64,000 nt of DNA, from assembly GCF_039543665.1 (NCBI RefSeq), contig NZ_BAABKE010000002.1:62001-126000 (forward strand). The letters are read 5' to 3'. Position numbers and translations under genes: made by a program. Shown in pieces: positions 9,041 through 17,046 of the stretch (the first letter of the stretch is position 1; each line of letters begins with the position of its first letter). The notes under the pieces were generated by a model. The model was not told the origin of the DNA and searched no databases. It saw only the letters and a program-made list of their open reading frames with translations. Source of the stretch: Wohlfahrtiimonas larvae. Lineage in GTDB: Bacteria; Pseudomonadota; Gammaproteobacteria; Cardiobacteriales; Wohlfahrtiimonadaceae.

Positions 9041-10303
9041 CTATGATGAATGTTCTTGGTTTTTAGGTTCAGGCAGGATTAGATTTAATACAATAGCTAA
9101 AACAGCTGCTAAGCCAACACCAGCAAATGGGAAGCTGCCGATATTGATCGTATAACCACCAACACCTGTGATCAATGTTGCACTGATGATCACTAAGTTG
9201 CGAGGAATCATGATGTCTATTTTTGCATCAATTAAAGTTTTTAATCCGATACTAGCAATCGTACCAAATAATAAAATCATGATGCCACCCATAACAGGCA
9301 ATGGAATGGAATTTAAGAACGCATTAAATTTACCCATAAACGCCATAGCAATTGCAAAAATTGCGGCATAAGTCATAATTTTAGGATTATCATTTTTTGT
9401 GATCATCACAGCACCAGTTACTTCGCCATAAGTTGTGACAGGTGGCCCACCAATTAGACCTGCGACACAAACACCTAAGCCATCACCTGCTAATGTTTTA
9501 TCTAAACCTGGTTCTTTTGTGAAGTCTTTACCTGTAACTTTACTGATCGCCATGATGCCACCAATGTGTTCAATTGCAGGGGCAATTGCAACAGGTAACA
9601 TGAATAAAGCCGCTAGCCAGTTGACTTCAGGTTTATGAAACTCAGGTACTGCAAACCACGCGGCATTAGCCAATGTTTCTAGATGCAAAATATTTTCACC
9701 ATTATTAAAGGAGGCAGATAACCCAGTTAAATCAGCAAGAAGCGCCAATATATAACCTGCAAAAATACCACCTAAAATGGGGATTAAACGGAACAAACCT
9801 TTACCAAAAATTGTGATGATCACAGTGACAGCAAAGGTTGCAATGGATAGTGAAATTGCCAATGTGTCATTCATGATAGCTTGGCCACCACTAATACCCA
9901 TAGCCATTTGTGTTGCGGTCACTGCAACGGATAAGCCAATCACCATAATAACAGGGCCTATTACAACGGCTGGTATTAATGTATTCACTAAACCAATACC
10001 ACGCCAGCGAATGATAAGGGCGAATACAAAATACATAAAGCCTGCGGCAAATAAACCAAACATTGTTGCACCCATTCCCCAAGTTTGTAAGGAGAAAATG
10101 ATCGGTGCAATGAATGCAAAAGAAGAGCCTAGAAAGATAGGAACTTTGCGTTTAGTAATGAGTTGGAAAAGTAGAGTGCCTATCCCCGCGCCTAAAAGCG
10201 CCATGGATGGATTTAAGCCGGTTAATAATGGTACTAATACCATTGCACCGAATGCAACAAATAGAATTTGTACGCCTGAGATCAGATCTTTAATGGGCTG
10301 CAC
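9041..10303 (-). CDS. uraA: Uracil:proton symporter (NCS2 family)
   Basis: Inner-membrane nucleobase transporter (420 aa) with about 14 hydrophobic segments. Family landmarks are the early GSSFAFIAPI stretch, the central AIAPAIEHIGGI (substrate-site glutamate) and GGPPVTTYGEVTGAV. This pattern fits UraA more than xanthine/urate transporters. The start is a GTG at 10303, preceded by AGGAG at eight bases. It is a single-gene unit with its own terminator. Confidence 0.92.
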   Translation of the reverse strand: MQPIKDLISGVQILFVAFGAMVLVPLLTGLNPSMALLGAGIGTLLFQLITKRKVPIFLGSSFAFIAPIIFSLQTWGMGATMFGLFAAGFMYFVFALIIRWRGIGLVNTLIPAVVIGPVIMVIGLSVAVTATQMAMGISGGQAIMNDTLAISLSIATFAVTVIITIFGKGLFRLIPILGGIFAGYILALLADLTGLSASFNNGENILHLETLANAAWFAVPEFHKPEVNWLAALFMLPVAIAPAIEHIGGIMAISKVTGKDFTKEPGLDKTLAGDGLGVCVAGLIGGPPVTTYGEVTGAVMITKNDNPKIMTYAAIFAIAMAFMGKFNAFLNSIPLPVMGGIMILLFGTIASIGLKTLIDAKIDIMIPRNLVIISATLITGVGGYTINIGSFPFAGVGLAAVLAIVLNLILPEPKNQEHSS

Positions 10304-10490
10304 AACACACGCTCCTGTGAGATTTTATGAGGAAGAAAAAGCGTGCAGTAGTATATCACCAATCATTTTATTGTTAGGCAAAAATCTAACAATATTCAAG
10401 GATTAATAAAGTATTTTAATATAGAAGACTGAGCGTTATGCTGACTTAATGCTATAATTTTTAACTTTATTAATAATATGTAGAATTAGC

Positions 10491-11279
10491 ATGATCATCT
10501 TATCCCGTCAAAAAACAATCATTATATTGCTTGCAATCTTACAGTTAACTTTAATACCTATTGTGCTTTGGTTAGCTGATTGGCAGTGGTCGTTAGATAA
10601 TACATTTAATGGATTAGACCAATTTCTATTTTGGGTGACACAATCTGGGACAGCTATTGTTTATGCATTCTTGACTTGTGTATTTTTACTAATAATTTTA
10701 TCACTGTTTGCATGGCATAAAACTCATTGGGTCATTATCGCAATGACTGCGTTTATTTTGTTAATAAGTACTCAGGTTGTTAAAACAGCATTGAAATCTT
10801 TTTATAAAGAACCACGCCCATATACTAGTTACTTAGTAGAGCAGGGCGTTGATTTAGATAAGTTTTATCAAGAAATTAGATCAGTTAGGTCAGAAATTGT
10901 CAAAAATAGTGTTCAATCTCAGGTAAACATGCCTGATTATTTAAAAAAACATTGGGAAAAAGAAGTGGGCTATTCATTTCCATCAGGGCATGTTGCATTT
11001 GCTGTGACTTGGTTGATGATTTTTATTTTAATTTTACCTATGAATCGTAAGCGCGATTGGGCAATCGTTTTTGTTATTTTTATTTGGACTATATTGATGA
11101 TCGTTAGTCGGATTCGGTTTGGTATGCATTATCCAATAGATGTGTTTGTCAGCACATTATATGTGCCAATCATTTGTCTGATTTATGCTAAGTTAACACA
11201 ATGCTCTCGATTAGAGCCGTATTTTGATCGTTTACAGAATTTGCATGATCAAATACTTTCATACATCATACGGAGGTAA
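10491..11279 (+). CDS. PAP2-family membrane phosphatase (PgpB-like)
   Basis: Integral membrane phosphatase (262 aa) with about six helices. The three PAP2 catalytic motifs are in order: KSFYKEPRP, then SFPSGHVAFA, then SRIRFGMHYPIDV. Such enzymes dephosphorylate phosphatidylglycerophosphate, undecaprenyl pyrophosphate or phosphatidate. The insertion between motifs 1 and 2 resembles PgpB, but substrate is not certain. The ribosome-binding site of the next gene (GGAGGT) lies within its last codons, so the two are coupled. Confidence 0.88.
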   Translation: MIILSRQKTIIILLAILQLTLIPIVLWLADWQWSLDNTFNGLDQFLFWVTQSGTAIVYAFLTCVFLLIILSLFAWHKTHWVIIAMTAFILLISTQVVKTALKSFYKEPRPYTSYLVEQGVDLDKFYQEIRSVRSEIVKNSVQSQVNMPDYLKKHWEKEVGYSFPSGHVAFAVTWLMIFILILPMNRKRDWAIVFVIFIWTILMIVSRIRFGMHYPIDVFVSTLYVPIICLIYAKLTQCSRLEPYFDRLQNLHDQILSYIIRR

Positions 11280-11280
11280 T

Positions 11281-12054
11281 ATGTTGTTATTTCTTTTATC
11301 ACCTGCAAAAAAGCTTGATGAAACGAAGCAGCCACCTTTTGAAGGTAATAGTTCTCCACATTTTTTAAAGCAAAGTATAGAACTTATTGATATTCTTAAA
11401 AAACTATCACCACCAGATTTAGAATCTTTAATGAAAATTTCTGGTAATTTAGCAGTACAGAATGCCGCACGTTATAGTCAGTTTTCTATTCCTTTTAATC
11501 ATGATAATGCTAAAGAAGCTATTTTCTTATTCAATGGTGATGCGTATGAAGCTTTGAGAGCATATGATTTAACTGAAGATCAGATGACGTATCTTCAATC
11601 TCATTTGGTGATGTTATCGGGATTGTATGGTGCTGTACATCCATTAGATTTAATTGCCCCTTATCGTTTAGAAATGGGAACAGCTCTTAAAAATTCTAAA
11701 GGTAAAAATTTGTATGAATTTTGGGGTGATTCTGTGACGCAATATCTAAATGGTTGGATTGAGAAAAATAAAATTACAGCTGTGGTTAACTTAGCATCGA
11801 ATGAGTATTTTTCTGTTATACAGCGAGATAAGCTTTCAGTGCCTGTCATTACACCAATTTTTAAAGATTTAAAAAATGGGCAATATAAAACCATCAGTTT
11901 TAATGCTAAAAAAGCACGAGGTTTAATGGTTCGTTATGCTGCTGAAAATAATATTCACAATGCAGAAGATTTAAAACAATTTACAGTTAACGATTATTAT
12001 TTTAAGGGCGAGAACCCAACACAAATGTCAGAATGGCTATTCTATAAGGATTAA
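11281..12054 (+). CDS. yaaA: Peroxide stress protein YaaA (UPF0246)
   Basis: Cytoplasmic protein of 257 aa; in E. coli YaaA lowers free iron under peroxide stress and binds DNA. The N-terminus MLLFLLSPAKKLDE and the LSGLYGAVHPLDLIAPYRLEMGT region are family hallmarks. The ATG at 11281 has GGAGGT a few bases upstream; an upstream in-frame start at 11224 would overlap the previous gene and was rejected. It begins one base after the PAP2 stop. Confidence 0.95.
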   Translation: MLLFLLSPAKKLDETKQPPFEGNSSPHFLKQSIELIDILKKLSPPDLESLMKISGNLAVQNAARYSQFSIPFNHDNAKEAIFLFNGDAYEALRAYDLTEDQMTYLQSHLVMLSGLYGAVHPLDLIAPYRLEMGTALKNSKGKNLYEFWGDSVTQYLNGWIEKNKITAVVNLASNEYFSVIQRDKLSVPVITPIFKDLKNGQYKTISFNAKKARGLMVRYAAENNIHNAEDLKQFTVNDYYFKGENPTQMSEWLFYKD

Positions 12055-12059
12055 TCTAA

Positions 12060-13442
12060 ATGATCATGGAAAATAAAAATTATCATATCTATCCACCTAG
12101 TGGATCATTGGATCTATTATCAAAAGTAGAGAGTGATTTATTAACAAAAAGTGCCGATGGTGAACTATATCAATTATTTAGAAATTGTTTATTAGCCGTT
12201 CTAAATACAGGTAGTCAAACAGATGATGCAAGTATTTTATTCCAAAAATATCAAGATTTTGAAGCGAAAATTTCACGAACAGAGCGCGGTATTAAGCTGG
12301 AATTGATGAACCCTCCACAATCAGTATTTGTAGATGGAGAGTTAACACGTTTAATTCGTACTAACTTATTTTCAGTGTTGCGTGACATTTTGTATATGCG
12401 TGAAATTGTGAGCAGTTATGATAAAAAGCGCTTAGTAAAATATGGCAGTCAAAAAATTGCGACCGATATTGTTTTTATGACATTGCGCAATGCAAAAGCA
12501 TTAAAAGCAGCATATGACTATAATGTTGTGGTGTGTTGGGGTGGACATTCAATTAATGAAATTGAGTATAAATATGCACGTGAAGTCGGTCATGAATTAG
12601 GTTTACGCCGTTTTGATATTTGTACGGGTTGTGGCCCAGGCGCGATGGAAGCACCTATGCGTGGTGCTGCAGTTGGCCATACACAACAAGGCCATGAAGC
12701 AAACCGTTATATTGGGATCACAGAACCTTCAATCATTGCCGCAGAGCCACCTAATCCTTTGGTGAATGAATTGATCATTATGCCTGATATTGAAAAACGT
12801 ATTGAAGCATTCATTCGTTTAGGTCATGGTTTAATTGTCTTTCCAGGTGGCGTGGGTACAGCAGAAGAGTTTTTATATGTGCTCAGTATCTTAATGATGG
12901 AAGAAAATAAAGATCAAATTTTGCCAATTGTTTTAACGGGACCGAAAGAGAGTGAAAGCTACTTTAAAACTTTGGATCATTTTATTGAGAAAAGTTTGGG
13001 GAAAGAAGCTCAAAGATTCTATGAGATTATTATTGATAATCCATCGTTAGTGGCTCAGCGTATGAAGCAAGCAATGCCATTGGTAAAAGAGCGTCGTAAA
13101 CAAAGTGAAGATGCTTATTGTTTTAATTGGTCATTAACAATTTCAGAAGATTTACAAAAGCCCTTTATTCCAACACATGAAAATATGTCCGGCTTGAATC
13201 TACATAAAAATCAACCAAAAGAAAAATTAGCAGCGGCATTGCGCCAAGCATTCTCAGGGATTGTAGCAGGTAATATTAAAGAGTCAGGCATTAAAGCAAT
13301 CAAAGAACATGGACCTTTTGTATTACATGGTGATCCTGAGTTGATGGAGTTGGTGGATCAATTATTGAATGATTTTGTATCGCAAGGTCGAATGAAATTA
13401 CCTGGTTCTACATATCAACCATGCTATCGTGTTGAAAAGTAA
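12060..13442 (+). CDS. ppnN: Pyrimidine/purine nucleotide 5'-monophosphate nucleosidase PpnN
   Basis: Cleaves nucleoside monophosphates to ribose 5-phosphate and base; in E. coli the enzyme (YgdH) responds to (p)ppGpp. The central LOG-family Rossmann domain shows CTGCGPGAMEAPMRGA and FPGGVGTAEEF, and the flanking N- and C-terminal domains match PpnN throughout. Length is 460 aa (458 if the second ATG at 12066 is used). It starts five bases after yaaA. Confidence 0.96.
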   Translation: MIMENKNYHIYPPSGSLDLLSKVESDLLTKSADGELYQLFRNCLLAVLNTGSQTDDASILFQKYQDFEAKISRTERGIKLELMNPPQSVFVDGELTRLIRTNLFSVLRDILYMREIVSSYDKKRLVKYGSQKIATDIVFMTLRNAKALKAAYDYNVVVCWGGHSINEIEYKYAREVGHELGLRRFDICTGCGPGAMEAPMRGAAVGHTQQGHEANRYIGITEPSIIAAEPPNPLVNELIIMPDIEKRIEAFIRLGHGLIVFPGGVGTAEEFLYVLSILMMEENKDQILPIVLTGPKESESYFKTLDHFIEKSLGKEAQRFYEIIIDNPSLVAQRMKQAMPLVKERRKQSEDAYCFNWSLTISEDLQKPFIPTHENMSGLNLHKNQPKEKLAAALRQAFSGIVAGNIKESGIKAIKEHGPFVLHGDPELMELVDQLLNDFVSQGRMKLPGSTYQPCYRVEK

Positions 13443-13463
13443 CTATTTTAGATTTTAATAGTT

Positions 13464-13500
13464 AAAATCCTCAGTATTACAAAATACTGAGGATTTTTTT
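13464..13500 (+). terminator. Strong rho-independent terminator after ppnN
   Basis: A perfect 15-bp stem (13464-13478 with 13483-13497) has loop ACAA and is followed by a T-run. It ends the PAP2-yaaA-ppnN unit. Confidence 0.93.
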
Positions 13501-13550
13501 ATGGTAGATTGAAAGTTTAGGGTCTGATGATATCAATATTGATATAGCGA

Positions 13551-14264
13551 TTATTTTATAATTGGTAAAATACATTCATCCTCTTTTAACAGTGCTTTCA
13601 CATCGAATCGATTAACAGTAATATCACCTAGTTCTGTGATACAGATGAGTTTAGATCCTGAGAGTTTTTTAATATCAATAATATAGTTATTTTGATATTG
13701 CACATCAGGATCTAATATAATATTTTCAATATGGAAAGAAGCCAATGATAAAGGATTATTCCAACGATTAACTAATCTAATTCGGGTTTGATCTGCCAAC
13801 ATCAGATCTATAGATAAAACTGATACAGTTTTATCTTTAGTATTTTGTAAAATAATCTTATCTAATTTATTTTGTGTGTGGTTAATATAAAACATTCCTC
13901 TAATTTCAATTCCTGTTTTACGTATAAAATTAAGGTATGCAACCATCAGAACAATGATGCCAAACAGTAAAGTTGCAATACGAATGAGGATATTAAATGA
14001 TTCTAAATTCCAGCCGACAAAATAAACGATTAAAGTTTGAGAAATTAAATATAAATATAAGCCAACAGAGATACTGCCTTTAAAGTACAGATTTTCTTTA
14101 TCTTTTTCATTGATAAAAAGATTATGAATTTCTTTATAAGCAAGATATAAGAAGAATAAACATAATGAAACAATAAAGGCATATAGCATAAATTTCTTTA
14201 AAGTTAATGTTTGGATCACTTGGTCAAGTTCTGCTAATACCTGTAATGCACTTGGATCATTCAT
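13551..14264 (-). CDS. Membrane protein of unknown function behind a MerR-type promoter
   Basis: I do not recognise this 237-aa protein. Three hydrophobic helices are visible in the first half (about residues 23-43, 62-82 and 88-108). A soluble, beta-rich C-terminal half follows, without cysteine clusters or catalytic motifs I can name. I chose the ATG at 14264 because GGAG lies six bases upstream; an ATG four codons earlier (14276) overlaps that site. Upstream is a promoter with a 19-bp spacer and an ACC-N15-GGT dyad, described separately. Confidence 0.72.
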   Translation of the reverse strand: MNDPSALQVLAELDQVIQTLTLKKFMLYAFIVSLCLFFLYLAYKEIHNLFINEKDKENLYFKGSISVGLYLYLISQTLIVYFVGWNLESFNILIRIATLLFGIIVLMVAYLNFIRKTGIEIRGMFYINHTQNKLDKIILQNTKDKTVSVLSIDLMLADQTRIRLVNRWNNPLSLASFHIENIILDPDVQYQNNYIIDIKKLSGSKLICITELGDITVNRFDVKALLKEDECILPIIK

Positions 14265-14318
14265 AACAATCTCCATAAACAGCTAATAGATTCGACACGC
14301 TGTTATTTGTGAGTGTAT

Positions 14319-14349
14319 AGTAAACACCCTAAAGCAGGTGCAAGGTCAA
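14319..14349 (-). promoter_or_regulatory. Candidate MerR-family operator/promoter
   Basis: Read on the reverse strand there is a -35 box TTGACC (14344-14349), a 19-bp spacer and a weak -10 TTTACT (14319-14324). Across the spacer lies an ACC-N15-GGT element (14326-14346). A long 19-bp spacer and this dyad are hallmarks of MerR-family (CueR, HmrR, CadR) regulated promoters. It points at the membrane-protein gene starting at 14264. No MerR-type regulator gene is in the window, so the regulator would act in trans. Confidence 0.5.
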
Positions 14350-14400
14350 GTATTTTTCAGGTAGTATAAATAAATATTAATAGAACATTGCTGAATAAAA

Positions 14401-15516
14401 TTAATCCTTAATCTCAAAGCCTTGGCTTCGGATTAATTGATCCATGACTTTTAAATCCACGCGTAAATCATCCACATCATTCTCTGCCAATTGTTGGCGG
14501 ATTTGTGTGAAGGCTTGTTGCATGCCATTTAAAGCAATTAATGTTTTTTCATCAATATTTTCTTGAATATTTTCTTCGCTGTGCAGAGATTTAATTGTGC
14601 TATAACGCACAACAGATTGATGAATCAATGGTAAGTAGCGATTTAAGAATTGTCCGCCAGGCAAAACATCACGAGGATCAGCTTTCATGATTTTTAAAAT
14701 ATCAATGGATTGTTGTCCGATTTTTTCCACAATCATAGCTAATTGTGGTGGTAAGTTTTTATTTTCAACCTCAATTAAGCGTAATACTTCAATATGACGC
14801 GCAAAGAGTGCAAATGATTGTTCTTCTTTGGCTGCTTGTTGTTTCGCAATGGCTAAAGCTTTTTGTGCTTCAATGTTTTCTAAATAAGCTTGTTTATCAG
14901 CTTCTGACATTAAAACCATGTTTGCTAAATGCTTCAATGCTTGTGGCTTTAATAAACCTGCAACCAAAACAGCGGCCATTGCGCCATAAGCCCAAATTGG
15001 CATGGATGCAAAAACAGATTCAGGCATTTTAATATTGGCATAGAAGAGTGCTAACAAGGACAAAGGAGTTGTGAACCAAAAGCCTGTGTTGTCAGTTTTT
15101 TGTTCAATTAAATCCAACAGGGTTGTCATTATGCCGCCGAATAATAGAGCAATGGGCCACATGCCTGTTAAAGCAACCAATAGGGCTGTGATTAGCCCTA
15201 AGCCTGTTGCTAAATGGTTTTTACGTAATGGAAATAGCATCACAATGCCGATGTACGAACATAAAAAAGTTGCACCATAAAATGGATCAATACTACTGGG
15301 TACAAACCATTTCAGAATCTGTACTGTTAAACCACCTGCAATCGCTTTGAAGTGAAAAATCATGCGTTTTGCTGTGGTTTTTGCACCTTTGATGAAAGCA
15401 TTACTAAAATCCACTTCTTCTTGGCGGATTTGCGTCACTTTAATCTCATCGACATTATCAATAATCGCATGCGATGCAGGTTTCTGAAAGGGTAAAGTCT
15501 TTTCGTTGTAATCCAT
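14401..15516 (-). CDS. XpaC-family protein (5-bromo-4-chloroindolyl phosphate hydrolysis family)
   Basis: A 371-aa protein with a charged N-terminus, about four hydrophobic helices in residues 75-200, and a long Ala/Gln-rich, probably coiled-coil C-terminal part. This layout and its place directly downstream of a TelA gene match the XpaC family, named for a Bacillus phenotype and poorly understood biochemically. Only 18 bases separate it from telA, so they form an operon. Function is inferred from family and context. Confidence 0.72.
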   Translation of the reverse strand: MDYNEKTLPFQKPASHAIIDNVDEIKVTQIRQEEVDFSNAFIKGAKTTAKRMIFHFKAIAGGLTVQILKWFVPSSIDPFYGATFLCSYIGIVMLFPLRKNHLATGLGLITALLVALTGMWPIALLFGGIMTTLLDLIEQKTDNTGFWFTTPLSLLALFYANIKMPESVFASMPIWAYGAMAAVLVAGLLKPQALKHLANMVLMSEADKQAYLENIEAQKALAIAKQQAAKEEQSFALFARHIEVLRLIEVENKNLPPQLAMIVEKIGQQSIDILKIMKADPRDVLPGGQFLNRYLPLIHQSVVRYSTIKSLHSEENIQENIDEKTLIALNGMQQAFTQIRQQLAENDVDDLRVDLKVMDQLIRSQGFEIKD

Positions 15517-15534
15517 AAAATAGTTGTGCCCTTT

Positions 15535-16635
15535 TTATTGGTTTTTCGCAACAGCTTCTGTGATGCGCTCACGCAAGTTGTTTTCCATTTGAGATAATTC
15601 AATTTCAACAGCTTTACGTTTTTCACGCGCTTCAGTTGCAATTTTCATTGTTTCTTCAATAGTATTCACTAAGCGATTTTGTACTTCACGCACAGTTTCA
15701 ATATCCACAATCGAGCGCTCAACTTCATGCGCAGTTGCAATACTATTTTGTTGTAACATTTCAGCATTTTTACGCAATAATTCATTGGTTGTATCTGAAA
15801 CATCTTTTTGAAGTTTTGCAGCTTTTTCTTGCTCTTGTAACGATAAAGAGAGCACAATTTGGCTTTTCCAAATGGGTAAAGTAGAGAAGATGCTGCCTTG
15901 AATTTTTTCAGCCAATTGTTGATTATTACTTTGAATGATTCGGATTTGTGGTGCTGTTTGCATTGCAATCATTTTAGATAATTCTAGATCATGAATGCGG
16001 CGTTCAAAACGATTGATATTCTCTAACATATCTTTCACATTTTGCGCATCGAGCATATCTTTTGTTTCATTGGCTTTTGCTTCTAAAGCAGGCAATTCCA
16101 CTGTACGGATATTATCTAAGAATTGTTTACCAGCATTGATGTATAAGTTTAATTCACGATAATAATCTAAGTTTTTATCATATAATTGAGTTAGTTGCTC
16201 ATTATCACGTAATAAATTGATCATAGAGTTATCTAAATGGCTTGCAATGATATCCACTTGTGAAGTTAATGTTGTGTGATCAATTTTAGCTTTTTCAACT
16301 TGTCTGAATAAACCACCAATTAGAGGAATATTTGCCAAAAAGCCAGAAGCTTTTTCTTCTGTGCTTGTAGGATTATATTCACGGATTTTTAAAACTAAAT
16401 CAGATAATTGTCCACCCACTTCACCGGCATCTTTAGTTTTAATGCGGTTGAGTAACGTATCTGAAAATTTAGCAATTTCAGACATTGGTTTGGAGCCATA
16501 AGATAGAAATGATGTAGGATCGTTGATTTTAATTGTTGTCGCAATTTCTTGGATGCGCGCATCATCTGGTACGATTTCTGCTAACATTTTTTCTTCTGCA
16601 ACAATAATTGCTTGATCTTGCTTTAATTCACTCAT
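15535..16635 (-). CDS. TelA/KlaA family (toxic anion resistance) protein
   Basis: A cytosolic, highly helical 366-aa protein rich in Gln, Glu and Lys. The segment SFLSYGSKPMSEIAKFSD and the AKIDHTTLTSQVDII region followed by an LLRDNEQLTQLYDKN stretch are TelA hallmarks. Family members are associated with tellurite and other envelope or metal stress phenotypes, but no mechanism is settled. It lies between a small membrane protein and XpaC in one reverse-strand operon. Confidence 0.85.
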   Translation of the reverse strand: MSELKQDQAIIVAEEKMLAEIVPDDARIQEIATTIKINDPTSFLSYGSKPMSEIAKFSDTLLNRIKTKDAGEVGGQLSDLVLKIREYNPTSTEEKASGFLANIPLIGGLFRQVEKAKIDHTTLTSQVDIIASHLDNSMINLLRDNEQLTQLYDKNLDYYRELNLYINAGKQFLDNIRTVELPALEAKANETKDMLDAQNVKDMLENINRFERRIHDLELSKMIAMQTAPQIRIIQSNNQQLAEKIQGSIFSTLPIWKSQIVLSLSLQEQEKAAKLQKDVSDTTNELLRKNAEMLQQNSIATAHEVERSIVDIETVREVQNRLVNTIEETMKIATEAREKRKAVEIELSQMENNLRERITEAVAKNQ

Positions 16636-16647
16636 AACAGCTCCTAG

Positions 16648-17037
16648 TTATTTTTTTAATTGTTTGCGCACTTGAATAGTCAGAACTGCGCCCACGAAGA
16701 AAATGATTAATCCTATGAATAATACAATATAAAATGCCCATTGTAATAGGGGTGTGACATACTCTAATTTGCCAAAATCATTATTAGGAAAACGAACTTG
16801 TAAATATGAATCTATAGGATGCTGAGCTTGATCAAAGGTTTCATGCATTTTAAATGTGATATTTTGGTGCTCGGCAACAGAAAAGCGCACAATAGGGTTT
16901 TGTTGTTCGTAGTTTATGATTTTAGCATCGACATATTTAAGTTCTGTATCTAAATAGACAAAATAGCCGGCGCTAACAACTAGTGCTGCACCTAATAATC
17001 GAAAAAGTCGTGCAAAAAAAGCTTTATTTTTAAACAT
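16648..17037 (-). CDS. Two-helix membrane protein, DUF3592-like, in the telA operon
   Basis: A 129-aa protein with one hydrophobic helix near residues 10-28, a roughly 60-residue extracytoplasmic beta-rich segment (IVRFSVAEHQNITFKM), and a second helix near 98-120. The arrangement resembles DUF3592-type proteins, which is a weak match. It is 12 bases upstream of telA and nine bases downstream of yheS, so it probably belongs to a membrane-associated TelA/XpaC assembly. No function can be assigned. Confidence 0.62.
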   Translation of the reverse strand: MFKNKAFFARLFRLLGAALVVSAGYFVYLDTELKYVDAKIINYEQQNPIVRFSVAEHQNITFKMHETFDQAQHPIDSYLQVRFPNNDFGKLEYVTPLLQWAFYIVLFIGLIIFFVGAVLTIQVRKQLKK

Positions 17038-17046
17038 AACAGTACC

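Noticed and set aside
10304..10380. uraA leader attenuator or riboswitch
   Set aside because: Short GCACGC/GCGTG complementarities exist, but I could not draw a stable, start-masking structure.
9777..10406. Long forward ORF (209 aa) over uraA
   Set aside because: It is a shadow of the antisense strand of a clear membrane permease; composition is low-complexity and it has no ribosome-binding site.
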